A DNA stretch of 64,000 bases from Trichoplusia ni (Eukaryota > Arthropoda > Insecta > Lepidoptera > Noctuidae), in the NCBI RefSeq assembly GCF_003590095.1, contig NC_039492.1, positions 5,456,001 to 5,520,000 on the forward strand, given 5' to 3'. Below the pieces are notes generated by a model, which worked only from the letters and a program-made list of their open reading frames with translations, did no database searches and was not told the origin of the DNA. The position numbers and the translations under genes were made by a program. Numbering within the stretch: the stretch's first letter is position 1; each line of letters starts with the position of its first letter. Positions 49,701 to 58,197 of the stretch are shown one piece after another.

Positions 49701-50434
49701 TAATTAAGGATGGTACAGTTGACATCTGTCGGGCATGTCACTGTCCCGGTGAATCCTTGAGACATATAGTTTCGGGATGTTCTCGTCTTGCTAACGGTGA
49801 ATACTTACACAGACATAACCAAGTGGCCAGGATTATCCATCAGCAGCTTGCTCTGAAATACAAACTTGTGGAATCTGAGGTGCCGTACTATAAGTATGTG
49901 CCCGACCCAGTTCTCGAAAGTGGTCATATCACACTGTACTGGGATCGATCTATCATCACTGACAGGACTATTGTTGCCAATAAGCCTGATATAGTGGTGA
50001 TCGATCGATCAGAGCGTCGGACAATGATTGTTGATATCACTATCCCCCATGACGAGAACCTCGTGAAAGCAGAAAAAGAAAAACAATTGAAATATTTGGA
50101 TTTAGCTCACGAGGTTGTCGACTTGTGGGAGGTGGACTCGGCAATCATTGTCCCGATAGTCGTAAGTGCCAATGGCTTAATAGCCAAGAGCCTCGATCAA
50201 CATCTTCGGAGGCTCTCGTTGGGCGTCTGGGTCAAGGGTTTGATTCAGAAAGCGGTACTTCTGGACACGGCGCGCATCGTGAGGAGGTTCCTCTCTCTGG
50301 AGCCCTGACCACCGGCAGCTTGGGCCCTGTACCCGTTGCCGGTTGGACACTATTTTTTATATTTTTAAATGTATGTTGTTTTTTATATATATTTAAAAAT
50401 GTAATTTATATTTATTTTAATGAAATAAAGGAAA
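46704..50434 (+). mobile_element. R4/Dong-type non-LTR retrotransposon, apparently full length
   Basis: A 3.7-kb element with one long ORF, a very short 29-base leader, a 3' UTR of about 126 bases with AATAAA at 50424-50429, and TAA repeats on both sides. It lies within the Helitron in the opposite orientation. Insertion by target-primed reverse transcription into a TAA microsatellite is the established habit of Dong-like elements of the R4 clade. The repeat target hides any target-site duplication. The GC-rich first 250 bases of the ORF contrast strongly with the AT-rich surroundings. Confidence 0.85.
46733..50308 (+). CDS. R4/Dong-type LINE polyprotein: reverse transcriptase and restriction-like endonuclease
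   Basis: An intact 1,191-residue ORF; a TAA stop sits directly before the ATG and fixes the start. Residues 1-85 are Ser/Pro-rich, followed by a KWTRPMNENVMRAYYGATGG block typical of the R4/R2 side of LINEs. Reverse transcriptase motifs are WKAPGPDGL, NYRPITCLP, QNGCRNGSRG, DYKKAYDSVPH (Asp593), QGDSLSP and YMDD (698-701), then YKYLG. Near the C terminus is a C-x2-C-x8-H-x4-C finger (Cys999, Cys1002, His1011, Cys1016). The endonuclease signature follows as Pro1085-Asp1086 and Asp1101, with a downstream Lys-rich helix. Such proteins nick the target and copy their own RNA onto it. All key residues are present, so the element may be recently active. Confidence 0.92.
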   Translation: MLTRRRAARLPSPGSSPSSASQLPPGRGPAPAVAVASSSSDEYYSPPTSPTPVRRPGRRRPPSSLAPSGQPASNRAPAPGGVVQRMKWTRPMNENVMRAYYGATGGGTNLTAYRARMLSLFRALEPDVDVSAQRLSDQVRVIQRNHRLDDATLDRLRSEVQTSPVVVTPSIAEAPAASALPANPADGEDDDGAITVSTQCSDHIRSTLEQAVLEYRSTPRDQRPRLPRLPMHNRNKALMGVLDSLLSSYFGNSEDLGDTHSLLYCAAVAACRVAGVTFRDNTAARPKQAAPAWQCRIEKRVAEARTLIAKLVAFRGGNTRPRVMRFVKRAFAGTNISPSEYTARVTERIDFFKQKVCAWASRIRRYKTRVDRFHQNRMFQRDQRWVYRSWEQPASEEGAGRLPDDVATNLFWRSIWSAPVTHSEGDWIRDVEQSCERIEEMGAIDISPQDVANAVRPLANWKAPGPDGLHNFWLKWLPSSHGCLASQFQSAVDSGVLPQFFTTGSTHLLHKTGSTTDPKNYRPITCLPTIYKLLTSILREKINDHIERFSIMSASQNGCRNGSRGTKELLLIDMTICQQVRRSKKGVSTCWIDYKKAYDSVPHAWLMRVLELYKINTTLRTFLKSCMGQWTTVLHYPGCRDIQKSGQLIRIERGIFQGDSLSPLWFCLALNPLSTLLENSRLGYSLRRGSQVISHLLYMDDLKLFASNKLQLMKLLKITESFSNSIRMEFGVDKCAVMHVKRGGIVESQGIQLSDSINLRSLSSTETYKYLGMSEALGINVADMKQSLQTRFFGRLNKVLKSSLSGGNKVRAFNGWVMPVIMYSFGILKWTQTELDALDRRVRTLLTANRMHHPRSSVMRLYIPRKCGGRGFLNAKTLHNREVCNLREYFLRVDVGMHRDVVAVDKGFTPLSLGKENWHKPIVLSVKDRKDVWQSKELHGRYYRTLHGADVDFLASVAWLRFGDLFGETEGFVCAIMDEVIMTNNYRKYIIKDGTVDICRACHCPGESLRHIVSGCSRLANGEYLHRHNQVARIIHQQLALKYKLVESEVPYYKYVPDPVLESGHITLYWDRSIITDRTIVANKPDIVVIDRSERRTMIVDITIPHDENLVKAEKEKQLKYLDLAHEVVDLWEVDSAIIVPIVVSANGLIAKSLDQHLRRLSLGVWVKGLIQKAVLLDTARIVRRFLSLEP

Positions 50435-50454
50435 TAATAATAATAGATAATAGA

Positions 50455-52513
50455 TAGGTACATACCTACATACTGATACGAAACCTAAATGAAGAGGAAC
50501 AACACGAAAATACCGTTCTTGCGAGCCGTTACAAAGCCTCATTACTCTCGCAATATTCTCCTCATAATAACAATTTGCCTCTACAGAAGCAACATCTATG
50601 TGTTGTTTCAAACAATGTGCTAAAAAGTAACACCGTTTCGGACCGGGACGAAATGTTGTGCAAAAGTACAAATGAGTGCAATGGGACGAAACATTTTGAA
50701 AACAGTGAAGTTTTGTTACAGGTGCTAGGTGCAGGAGCAGGAGGGGTCGGCTTCCAGTCTGACCGGATTCAGCTAAGTATCAGCGTTTTACAAAGAGCGA
50801 CTGCATATCTGAGCTCCTCAACCCAGTTACCTGGGCAACGCGATACCCCATGGTTAGACTGGTTGTCTGATTTTTCAAGCTTCTGACCACCCGTAACGAT
50901 AGCATGATATGTCCCGTCCTCTTTTTTAAATCGATTTGAACATCTGATGAAGTATTTAAAAATTATGGCAATAGCTACTTAATAGCAGTGTTTTATTGTT
51001 CATACTACTCAAATGAAAAATATTACAAAATCTTAAGAAGGATTTCAAAGAAAAAAATACGAGTTGATTGATTATAAACTCGATAGCAAATGAATAATTG
51101 TTCCCTGCAAGCAACTTCCTCAGTGGACTAATATTTAAGTTTCCAGCTTCAGAAGTATACACAGTAAAAGAACCGCAACTTTAGTTCATAGAATAGCTAC
51201 CGTACTTTGTGAGTGGCAGTGTAATTAATGTTGCTCCTACATAATTTCCCTACAGGCCGAAAACAACAAGAACGAACAAAAGGACTTAAATAAAAGAAAA
51301 TAAATTACAGCTTCGTTGCGTCTAAATAGTGAAAAATATAGGGTTGATGTATAAATAGGCAAGGTCCCACTGCGAGCGGCCCTGGGTTCTTCACAAACGC
51401 CATTTCCGGTTACCGAATCAGAGTGAACACGCGAGCCTGCCTCACAAAGGGTGTTAATTTAGTTGCTGTGAAAAACCTCCGCGAGTTATTGCGCTGAAAC
51501 GTGCGAAATTAGCATTTCCATTACTACATTAAATGCTATAAATCATTTTCACGTGCGGACTGTGCCGTTAATCTGAGCCCACTTTAATATTCCGTTGCAT
51601 TTACATATTAGGATGCGAAGGACGATTTGTGACAGATTTAGTGACCCAGTGTTTTCCCTCGCGGCTTAATTGAATCGTCGTTGTGTTTGTTTGTCTTCTC
51701 CATTATTTCACATGGTGGGACTGCCTACAAATGTCGATAGACTCTCAATAAAACTGCTGGCCGCTCGTTAGCGTTCTGAAATTGCTTTATTTATTTTCTT
51801 AAGTTATGCGCTGGCTGCAATATAAATATGAGCAAGGTGGAAAATATTTTCGTTTACCGAACAAATCCCGAGGTAAACTAGGTTTCATGGAAATTACCGA
51901 TAAGCTGAAGCAACAATTTGTGTGAAAAACGATTAGTGTTTTGTTTTGTTTTAATTAAAATTCTTTTATATACGAACTTCTTATTACCATGAGAGTGCTT
52001 TATTTATTTTTAGTTTATGACGTCATTTGAAACCGCGTCGGGTGGAAAAATGTCATTTTTATAGCTGCAGGTCACATAACGAATTTCTAATTTCCTAAAG
52101 TCATAAAACAAAATTATTTTTTCATCATAATCACAACGTTTCTCGATGCGTTTTTACGACGCATAAAACGAAGTACTGTGGCCACACTTCAAGACGTATC
52201 ATCGTTAAAATTGTGGATGTTACATGACATGTTACGACCCATCTATGTCCTACGACCTTAAGTAATCATTGTCATTATAGTTTATGTCAGTTTTAATGGA
52301 AATTGGGCTCAATTTGTAAGCACATATGGATATGTTTCAGGCTATCTCACTTACTGGATTTATGTTTCATGGTGATCATAATATGGAGGAGTTATTGAAT
52401 AGTACCTAATTTTCGAGCAACTTTTTTATAAACCAAATATAATGTTCTTTTATATTTTTTAAATAGATACATATAGAAACATGCTATCATTTCTCAATTA
52501 ATCAGTAAAAAAC
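50455..52513. other. Unique host non-coding DNA
   Basis: No exon is recognised. It contains a minus-strand SINE tail at 50740-50898. A mixed GC/AT stretch at about 51360-51660 could be regulatory, but nothing specific supports this. Confidence 0.55.
50740..50898 (-). mobile_element. SINE tail module, minus strand
   Basis: Its reverse complement aligns by eye with 57117-57287. Shared blocks include GTCAGAAGCTTGAAAAA, CCAGTCTAACCA, GGGGTATCG, GTTGCCCAGGT, ACTGGGTTGAGGAG, GCAGTCGCTC and CCGACCCC. The similarity starts at CGTTAC, the same place where the head module ends in the other copies. The PTQLPGQRDT frame across it is an artefact. Confidence 0.7.
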
Positions 52514-52540
52514 ATTTGAAAGCCCGCATGGCTTTCAAAT
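52514..52540. repeat. Perfect 11-bp hairpin followed by T8
   Basis: ATTTGAAAGCC, a CGCAT loop and GGCTTTCAAAT are followed by a T run. In a bacterium this would look like a terminator, but here it is simply a foldable inverted repeat. Confidence 0.6.
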
Positions 52541-52617
52541 TTTTTTTCGTTGCCATGTCACAAATCAAAAATCACACTTTCACTCATTGTATCAAGCCAC
52601 AAATTACACGGTAAAAA

Positions 52618-52751
52618 CCAATCACAACCCTTCACCAATCACAACGCACCGCCGTCTTGAAGATCGACACGACGATTCGGCGAACATGTATCATGTCACG
52701 TGACACGTTGCGCAACACGCCACGTATCAATCATACCTGCTATCAATCATA
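52618..52751. promoter_or_regulatory. Cluster of paired transcription-factor motifs
   Basis: CCAATCACAAC occurs at 52618-52628 and 52634-52644, 16 bp apart. A 12-bp palindrome TGTCACGTGACA with a CACGTG E-box is at 52694-52705. TATCAATCATA occurs at 52725-52735 and 52741-52751, again 16 bp apart; its reverse complement contains TGATTGAT, the Exd/Pbx-Hox consensus. The density suggests an enhancer or promoter. No confirmed transcript start follows. Confidence 0.35.
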
Positions 52752-52930
52752 GAGACAGCCTGTCTATGCACTTTGCTTCGCTGTTTGACGTTGCAACCCT
52801 CTGAATCTGATGTTGATCCGAAGCGTTCTGTTTTGAATTAAACCGTGTTTTGTTTTTTGGACAGTTCTAGTTGCTGTTTTCGGATTCTGTGTGGCGTAGT
52901 GGAGTGTAAAAATGGTTTGAAATAAGTTCA

Positions 52931-53071
52931 ATGAATTTTAGACAGGATTTTCTTGTTTCTTGTGAGATGACGGCCGATAGGAAGGTATGGAAGAAGATGA
53001 CATGTTGCGCCGACCCCAAATAAAATAATTGGGATAAGGGCAGGGGAATGATGATGAATTTTAGACAGGAT
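52931..53071 (+). mobile_element. 5'-truncated LINE tail flanked by an 18-bp target duplication
   Basis: ATGAATTTTAGACAGGAT occurs at 52931-52948 and again at 53054-53071. Between them lies a 105-bp insert containing GATGACGGCCGATAGGAAG, GCGCCGACCCCAAATAAA and GGGATAAGGGCAGG, ending in ATG repeats. The insert resembles a moth LINE 3' tail, and the duplication is the mark of target-primed reverse transcription. Confidence 0.75.
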
Positions 53072-56000
53072 AATCATGTTTTGATAATCTTCAAAATCTT
53101 GTTAAACCGAGAAAAATTGTCACTAAAATTAGTTTTTCGGTTTCTTTTTTTAGTTTGAGGTTTTATTAACTGCGTTATTTTCACATTTATAATTTTAGTG
53201 TATGTTATGGTAACATGTTATTCCAGTAATGCTAATGCTGTTAAAAGCAATTGTATTCAGATTACATGGAATACTGCAAATATATTGCAAAATATACATG
53301 ATTGCGCAATTAAACAATGCCATTTACCAAATATGGGAAACATACATGATTATGCATGATGCATTTTAAGTACATATTTCGCGAAACGTTAACAGACCGA
53401 TGATAGGTGACTAAATGAACGAAATGACGCTTCAATGGCCAGCACAGATAACTGCCATTCTAAAATGTACGCCAATAGATAGACGGCTGTATTGTGTAAA
53501 TGCTCGCCGATAGAGCGATCCGTACAAATTATTCGCGTGTGTAAAATCAATACAAAACGGGGAATTGATTGTGAACATTTCCAATTAAACAACTTTGCCG
53601 TACAAATGAAGAAAAGCGAGGGATAACAAAAGTTGTGCCATTTCTGCAGACAAGCGTCGACGGCGATACATATAAGGAAACTTTGTATGTTGAGAGGAAT
53701 TTACTGACACGTCATGCAATTAGGAAGTGAACAGAATCACCGAGAATCGTACTTAGGTACTGTGGCAGTGCGAGGCAGAGACTCAGAGACACCTCACACA
53801 TGATCTTAGCTTCTCTCTGTCATCGACGCGTTGCCCGCCAGCGAACTTTTTATCAAAAATAATAGGTCTCTTCTTCGTTTCGCTAAAACGCGCACATTTC
53901 GCGAAGCCACGCCCGGACTGTTGTAAATTACATTGTTGTTTACACTCGCCCTTATTACTTGGGTGTACACAAGATGTTACATTTTAATACGTAGGTGTGA
54001 GCACTAAATATGTACCGTTCTAATGATACCTACATGTTCTGATAAATACATAGTATTTTTATGAACGTCAATTTGAGTCAAATAGAAAAAGTATTTTATT
54101 ACTTTTGGTTTTGGTAAAGTTTTGCGACTCTTTAGAATTGCAGTATCTCATAAATTTTAGATGTAAAATAAATTCAGCTGAATTTCTGATTAAAGTAACT
54201 TCAACCGAAAAATAAAACCCGAATATGCGAAAATTTGATTTAAAGAGGTTAAATTAAGAACTGCCAATCATGATTTCGTTCATGTTTGATATATTAGAGA
54301 TCGGATATCAAAACCGTGTTCTGTAATAAGGTCAAGTGCCTCGATCATGTGTAAATATGAGTTATAGCATCATCGCTCCTACTTCAAAGATAAACTGAGA
54401 GGCGCCGTTATACACCGATTTAATAAACAAAATCTTAGATGCATCTACGATTATTTTGACTATCAAATCTGACCATGAGCCTAATGTGCCTAATTTAAAA
54501 CTAATGATATTATGAAACGGCTGCATAAAATGTACTAAAGAGAACTGACTGCACTGATTGCTTTGCTCATTAGCGGTAAACTTGTCACTGTTAGACTATT
54601 ATTTGTGTACCTCATTACTGTGTAAACAATGAACGTCAATAGAATACTGGAGGCAGGCGTCGCAAACCTTTTTCCAATCTCGCTAAAAGTTAAAACAACT
54701 ATTCGCTTTCAAAAGACCCCCTCCAATACTTTATAGGCGGCTGAAGTTCTGTCTCTTATCAGCTGCAACAATGGCAGCGTTGTACACACGCGCCGCCTTG
54801 TCTGTGCATATTACGTAGATATTGTTTCTCAGACACGCCGCTACCAGTCAATATACTATTCAATGTTTGCCGGCGCGCCTCGACATACACGCAATTTCTT
54901 TTTCTTCGTCTCGAATAACGCGAACATCGCCACTAACATCGAGATTCGCGAAATGAGACCACGTTTTTTGAATGAATATTAGAAACGGGAGCTAGTTTAC
55001 CTAACATGCTTTATATTGCGACGGGAACGTAAAAAACCTGCCAACCGCGACTGGAATTGAAAATGGACTGAATCGCGAGACAAATCTTCTTACTGTACGC
55101 TGTCTCTTATACCTACTTAAAGAGCTCACGGTTTTCAATTCAGAGGTAATTGGATGTGCTCTACATAATGACTTAATCTAGGGTTGGAAGTTTTGGTATC
55201 TTTCGTTCAGCAAATTAACGTATTATGGGCAAAAATGAATGAACAACCTAATTAAGAACGTGAATGGAGCGTGCTGGGAGATGGTGACATTGTTACACGA
55301 TCACGTTCGCTGATCACAATGAGTTTTTGAGACGAGAAATGCATTCGAAAAAGTCGTCTGTCTTTACGAAATATAGTACCCTCGGGGACAGATTTTTTTT
55401 GTGACAAAATATAACCCGAGTCTTTGTAGCTCAATCACGACTCAACGGATCAATATTCCTCCGAACGCCTTGATACAAAGTTTGTAAGGATATATTTGCA
55501 GTGGCGGAGCAAGTTTAATACAGTGGTTGTTCATCAGACGCTAGTTCTTCTAGCTTGGTCGCTGTAGATAGTTGATGAGGTTGCATTGTTTCGTGTTTTC
55601 TCCCGCAACACATGATCTAAGTCTGAGTACAAGTTGGGTGGTGGCGGGTGCGGCCAGCTCGCAGCCGCCCAATTAAACTTCGTCAATATCATGCGGCGCT
55701 ACCTACTGCCCGGAGTGGCCGGGTGGTCGATGCCTGCTCACCGCTTAATGTTCGCTGCTACAATGATATTGCTATCTGATCGCAACTTTAATTAATAATA
55801 GTTTTACATTGAATTGAATAGCGCTTAAGCGGCCAGGGTTGTGTACGACGAGAATATTGTATGCATAGTAATGGCTAATTGGGTTCAAATTGGTTTACAC
55901 TTTAGACATAAAACGTTGAATATTTAAATTAAGCACGAGCGAAGCGTCCATATTATTTCAAGCGTAAACTCAATTAAATATTTTAATTTGAAAAGCTCCT

Positions 56001-56945
56001 CGGCTTAATAGAAAAATCTGGAATTGATTAACATAAAATCAAAGGAGAACGAAGAATAATACACAATAAAAGCGGCGAGGTATGTCATTTAACCCGTATC
56101 TGCCGTCCTCATTGCGAATCAGGCTAAAAAAGGAACAGGGTTGGATTTTCCGATTCATATCCCTTGGAATTTTTCCGGGCCCTGAACGTATCTATGTGCG
56201 GTACGAATTTTTATTTCATTTGCTTCCTACTAACAAAACGAATGCATGGTCCTGTGAGCACTAATGAACCTGCCTTCAGAGCATTCAGCCGGGTTAAATG
56301 CGCGCCTACAAAGATACATTTGCGGCTTAATGAGCACCTGTGCCATCCAATTTTGTGCCTTATGTCTTGATGTGTAGAATTCTTGGGGTCAGCTTTTGGT
56401 TTGTTTCGGGTGTAATTTAATGTTTGTGGGGGTGAAAGGGGAGATTATCGGGGAAGCGCGGACGTTTCCATAACGCCGCTCGAGTGCGGCTGCGGTATGT
56501 ACCACCTCGTGTGTAATCTGTTAATTACAAGGAGTCAGAAAAATTAAGCAAATATGAATTTAATTATTCGTCCGTGCTCTTACTTTTTATCAGCTGTAGT
56601 TTAATTAACAGCTGTGTTTATGAAAGTATGCCGTAAGGTAATTATAATAAAGTACTCTTTTTGAAAACCACAATTATGTACTTGAATATCATTACTTCAT
56701 TACTGCTACTGCTAGTAGCAAATATGATTACGTTTGTTTATGCTATCATTGCAATTAGAACGATAATATCTACAGCGCCGCCTGTAGGGAGGTATTACAT
56801 ATTGCCATTTAAGCACAAACACAGCGATTTCATAGCACATTTGGAGTAGATACCACCTCCTCATTAGTGCAACCCACAATTAATTCCATAGAAACTCATT
56901 AGAATGCAACATACCCATTTAGTAACGTCTAAAACTTAAGGAGTA
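53072..56945. other. Unique host non-coding DNA
   Basis: No recognisable exon. Some segments (about 54700-54960, 55600-55760 and 56080-56320) are more GC-balanced and may be conserved non-coding elements, but the sequence alone cannot show it. The frames at 55252, 56082, 56164 and 56661 have no recognisable motif. Confidence 0.5.
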
Positions 56946-57309
56946 AGGAGCTCGTGGCTAAGCTATAACTGCATAAGTGATTCGATCACAGGTTAAGCTA
57001 TGCTTGACGCGGTTGGTCCGTAGATGGGTGACCATCTTTGTCATAACGAGTTCCTCCGTGTTTCGGAAGGCACGTTAAATTGTGGGTCCCGGCTGTTATT
57101 CCTACATCTTTGACAGTCGTTACAGGTAGTCAGAAGCTTGAAAAAGTGTGATAGCCAGTCTAACCAAGGGGTATCGTGTTGCCCAGGTTACTGGGTTGAG
57201 GAGGTCAGATAGGCAGTCGCTCCTTGTAAAACACTGGTACTTAGCTGAAACCGGTTGGACTGGTAGCCGACCCCAACATAGTTGGGAAAAGGCTAGGCCA
57301 ATGATGATG
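56946..57309 (+). mobile_element. 5S-rRNA-derived SINE, head plus tail
   Basis: The head has 5S-like promoter blocks GATCACAGGTTAAGC (56984-56998) and GATGGGTGACC (57023-57033), 39 bp apart. The tail from 57117 contains the CCAGTCTAACCAAGG, GCAGTCGCTCCTTG and GCCGACCCCAACATAG blocks and ends in (ATG)n at 57301. It is the most complete of three related copies in the window. Pol III transcription from the 5S-type promoter and mobilisation by a partner LINE are family knowledge. Confidence 0.75.
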
Positions 57310-58111
57310 CTTAAAGTTTTGAAATAAAGTATGTACCTTTTTAATTAAGAATAAGAATTTAATGAGTTGAAATTAATAGATACAGACTCGAAATGATAAC
57401 TAGAAAGGTGAAAATTAATTAAAGGTGAAAGTTTGCACCTTGTCCGAAACAAACTGAAAATACCCTAAATAGCCAATGTCCTTTTCTGGCTTTAACTATC
57501 TGTGTATCTTGATTACAATTACAATCGGTTCAGTAGTTTTGGGGTGAAAGTGAGACAGACAGACAGAGAAACATTTACCACATTAGTAAATTGGATTTAC
57601 AGTAAAATATAAACAAGGCATTGAAGCTGCAACTTATTGATGCTGAAACTATGACTAGAAATAAACATCTACGGTATGAACAACAGTACGTTTGCTTACA
57701 AATAGTTAGAACGTTTACGATTACTTTGCTAACAGATAAATTTTATGAGCACGTGTTAAATAACGTAATGAAACGCCCCTTAACTCACCGCCAACATTTA
57801 CTGGGAAACTGTTACAAATATTACACACAATGTCATATTATATGACTGTTTTAGATTGCAGTTACCTTTGGGTTTACGTCTCGTAGTCGTATTTAAAAAG
57901 TTTGAGCATCACTCTGCGTAGGTTGGTATTTAGGATTCTGTTACAAAAGGGCAAAACGGTACCCTTTAACTGTGGCAATGCTTTCTGTCCGTCCGTTCGT
58001 CCCGTGATAATTAGACAGTAGACATTTTCACAAATCACAATTTTCAATTCGGTACTGCTTGTATTATGTCCGCTCAAATGAGATACTAAAAAGAAGGTTT
58101 TGATGTTTAAT
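57310..58111. other. Non-coding DNA between SINEs
   Basis: AT-rich DNA containing a TE tail at 57485-57605. The frames at 57621-57845 and 57874-58077 show no domain. Confidence 0.5.
57485..57605 (+). mobile_element. TE 3' tail with degraded GACA repeat
   Basis: The block AATCGGTTCAGTAGTTTTGG, then GTGAAAGTGAGACAGACAGACAG and a CACATTAGTAAATTGGATT-like end, resembles a tail found on many moth retrotransposons ('atcggttcagtagttttggcgtgaaagcgtaacagacagac'). No longer element is joined to it. Confidence 0.5.
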
Positions 58112-58197
58112 GCACGGTTAGCCGAGTGGCCACCATAGTCACGCCAGACCCATTGTGCGCGACGTGGTGTGGGTTCGAACCCCGCGCAGAATGAACA
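58112..58197 (+). mobile_element. tRNA-derived SINE head
   Basis: An A box TTAGCCGAGTG(G) at 58118-58129 and a perfect B box GGTTCGAACCC at 58172-58182 form a pol III promoter. The acceptor-stem ends do not pair, so it is not a working tRNA gene. The GCGCGACGTGGTGTGGGTTCG context is typical of moth SINEs from memory. An A-rich stretch follows at 58200. Confidence 0.6.

Larger units (their letters stand above)
30176..50437 (+). repeat. Second copy of the 20.2-kb duplicated block
   Basis: It matches 8947-29175 throughout. Indels are dense from 30176 to about 34600, then sparse up to about 47600. The LINE part is intact here and damaged in the first copy. Sequence continues into unique DNA without a break at 50438, so this contig truly spans the right junction. 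Confidence 0.95.
39835..50447 (-). mobile_element. Autonomous Helitron with nested LINE (second copy, both ends present)
   Basis: The minus-strand 3' end is CTAG at 39835-39838, with T outside. Its 5' TC can be placed at 50447 (A|TCTATTATTATTA) or seven bases further out at 50454, on the far side of the LINE. Removing the LINE leaves about 6.9 kb, a normal size for an autonomous animal Helitron. The 5' end carries GAATTGACCTCTCTACAG and ATTTATTATAAGTA, known from memory at moth Helitron 5' ends. No target duplication is expected, and none is seen. Confidence 0.85.

Noticed and set aside
8947..50437. True tandem segmental duplication
   Set aside because: The copy boundaries coincide exactly with a 1,000-N join and the differences cluster at contig ends, so an assembly overlap explains everything more simply.
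52514..52547. Rho-independent terminator
   Set aside because: A stem plus T run fits the form, but the DNA is eukaryotic and no bacterial genes are present.
54771..54818. Possible first coding exon starting CAACAATGGCAGCG
   Set aside because: The start context is good, but the frame stops after 15 codons and no convincing splice donor was found.
58112..58197. Functional tRNA gene
   Set aside because: The A and B boxes are good but the acceptor stem does not pair and the context is SINE-like.
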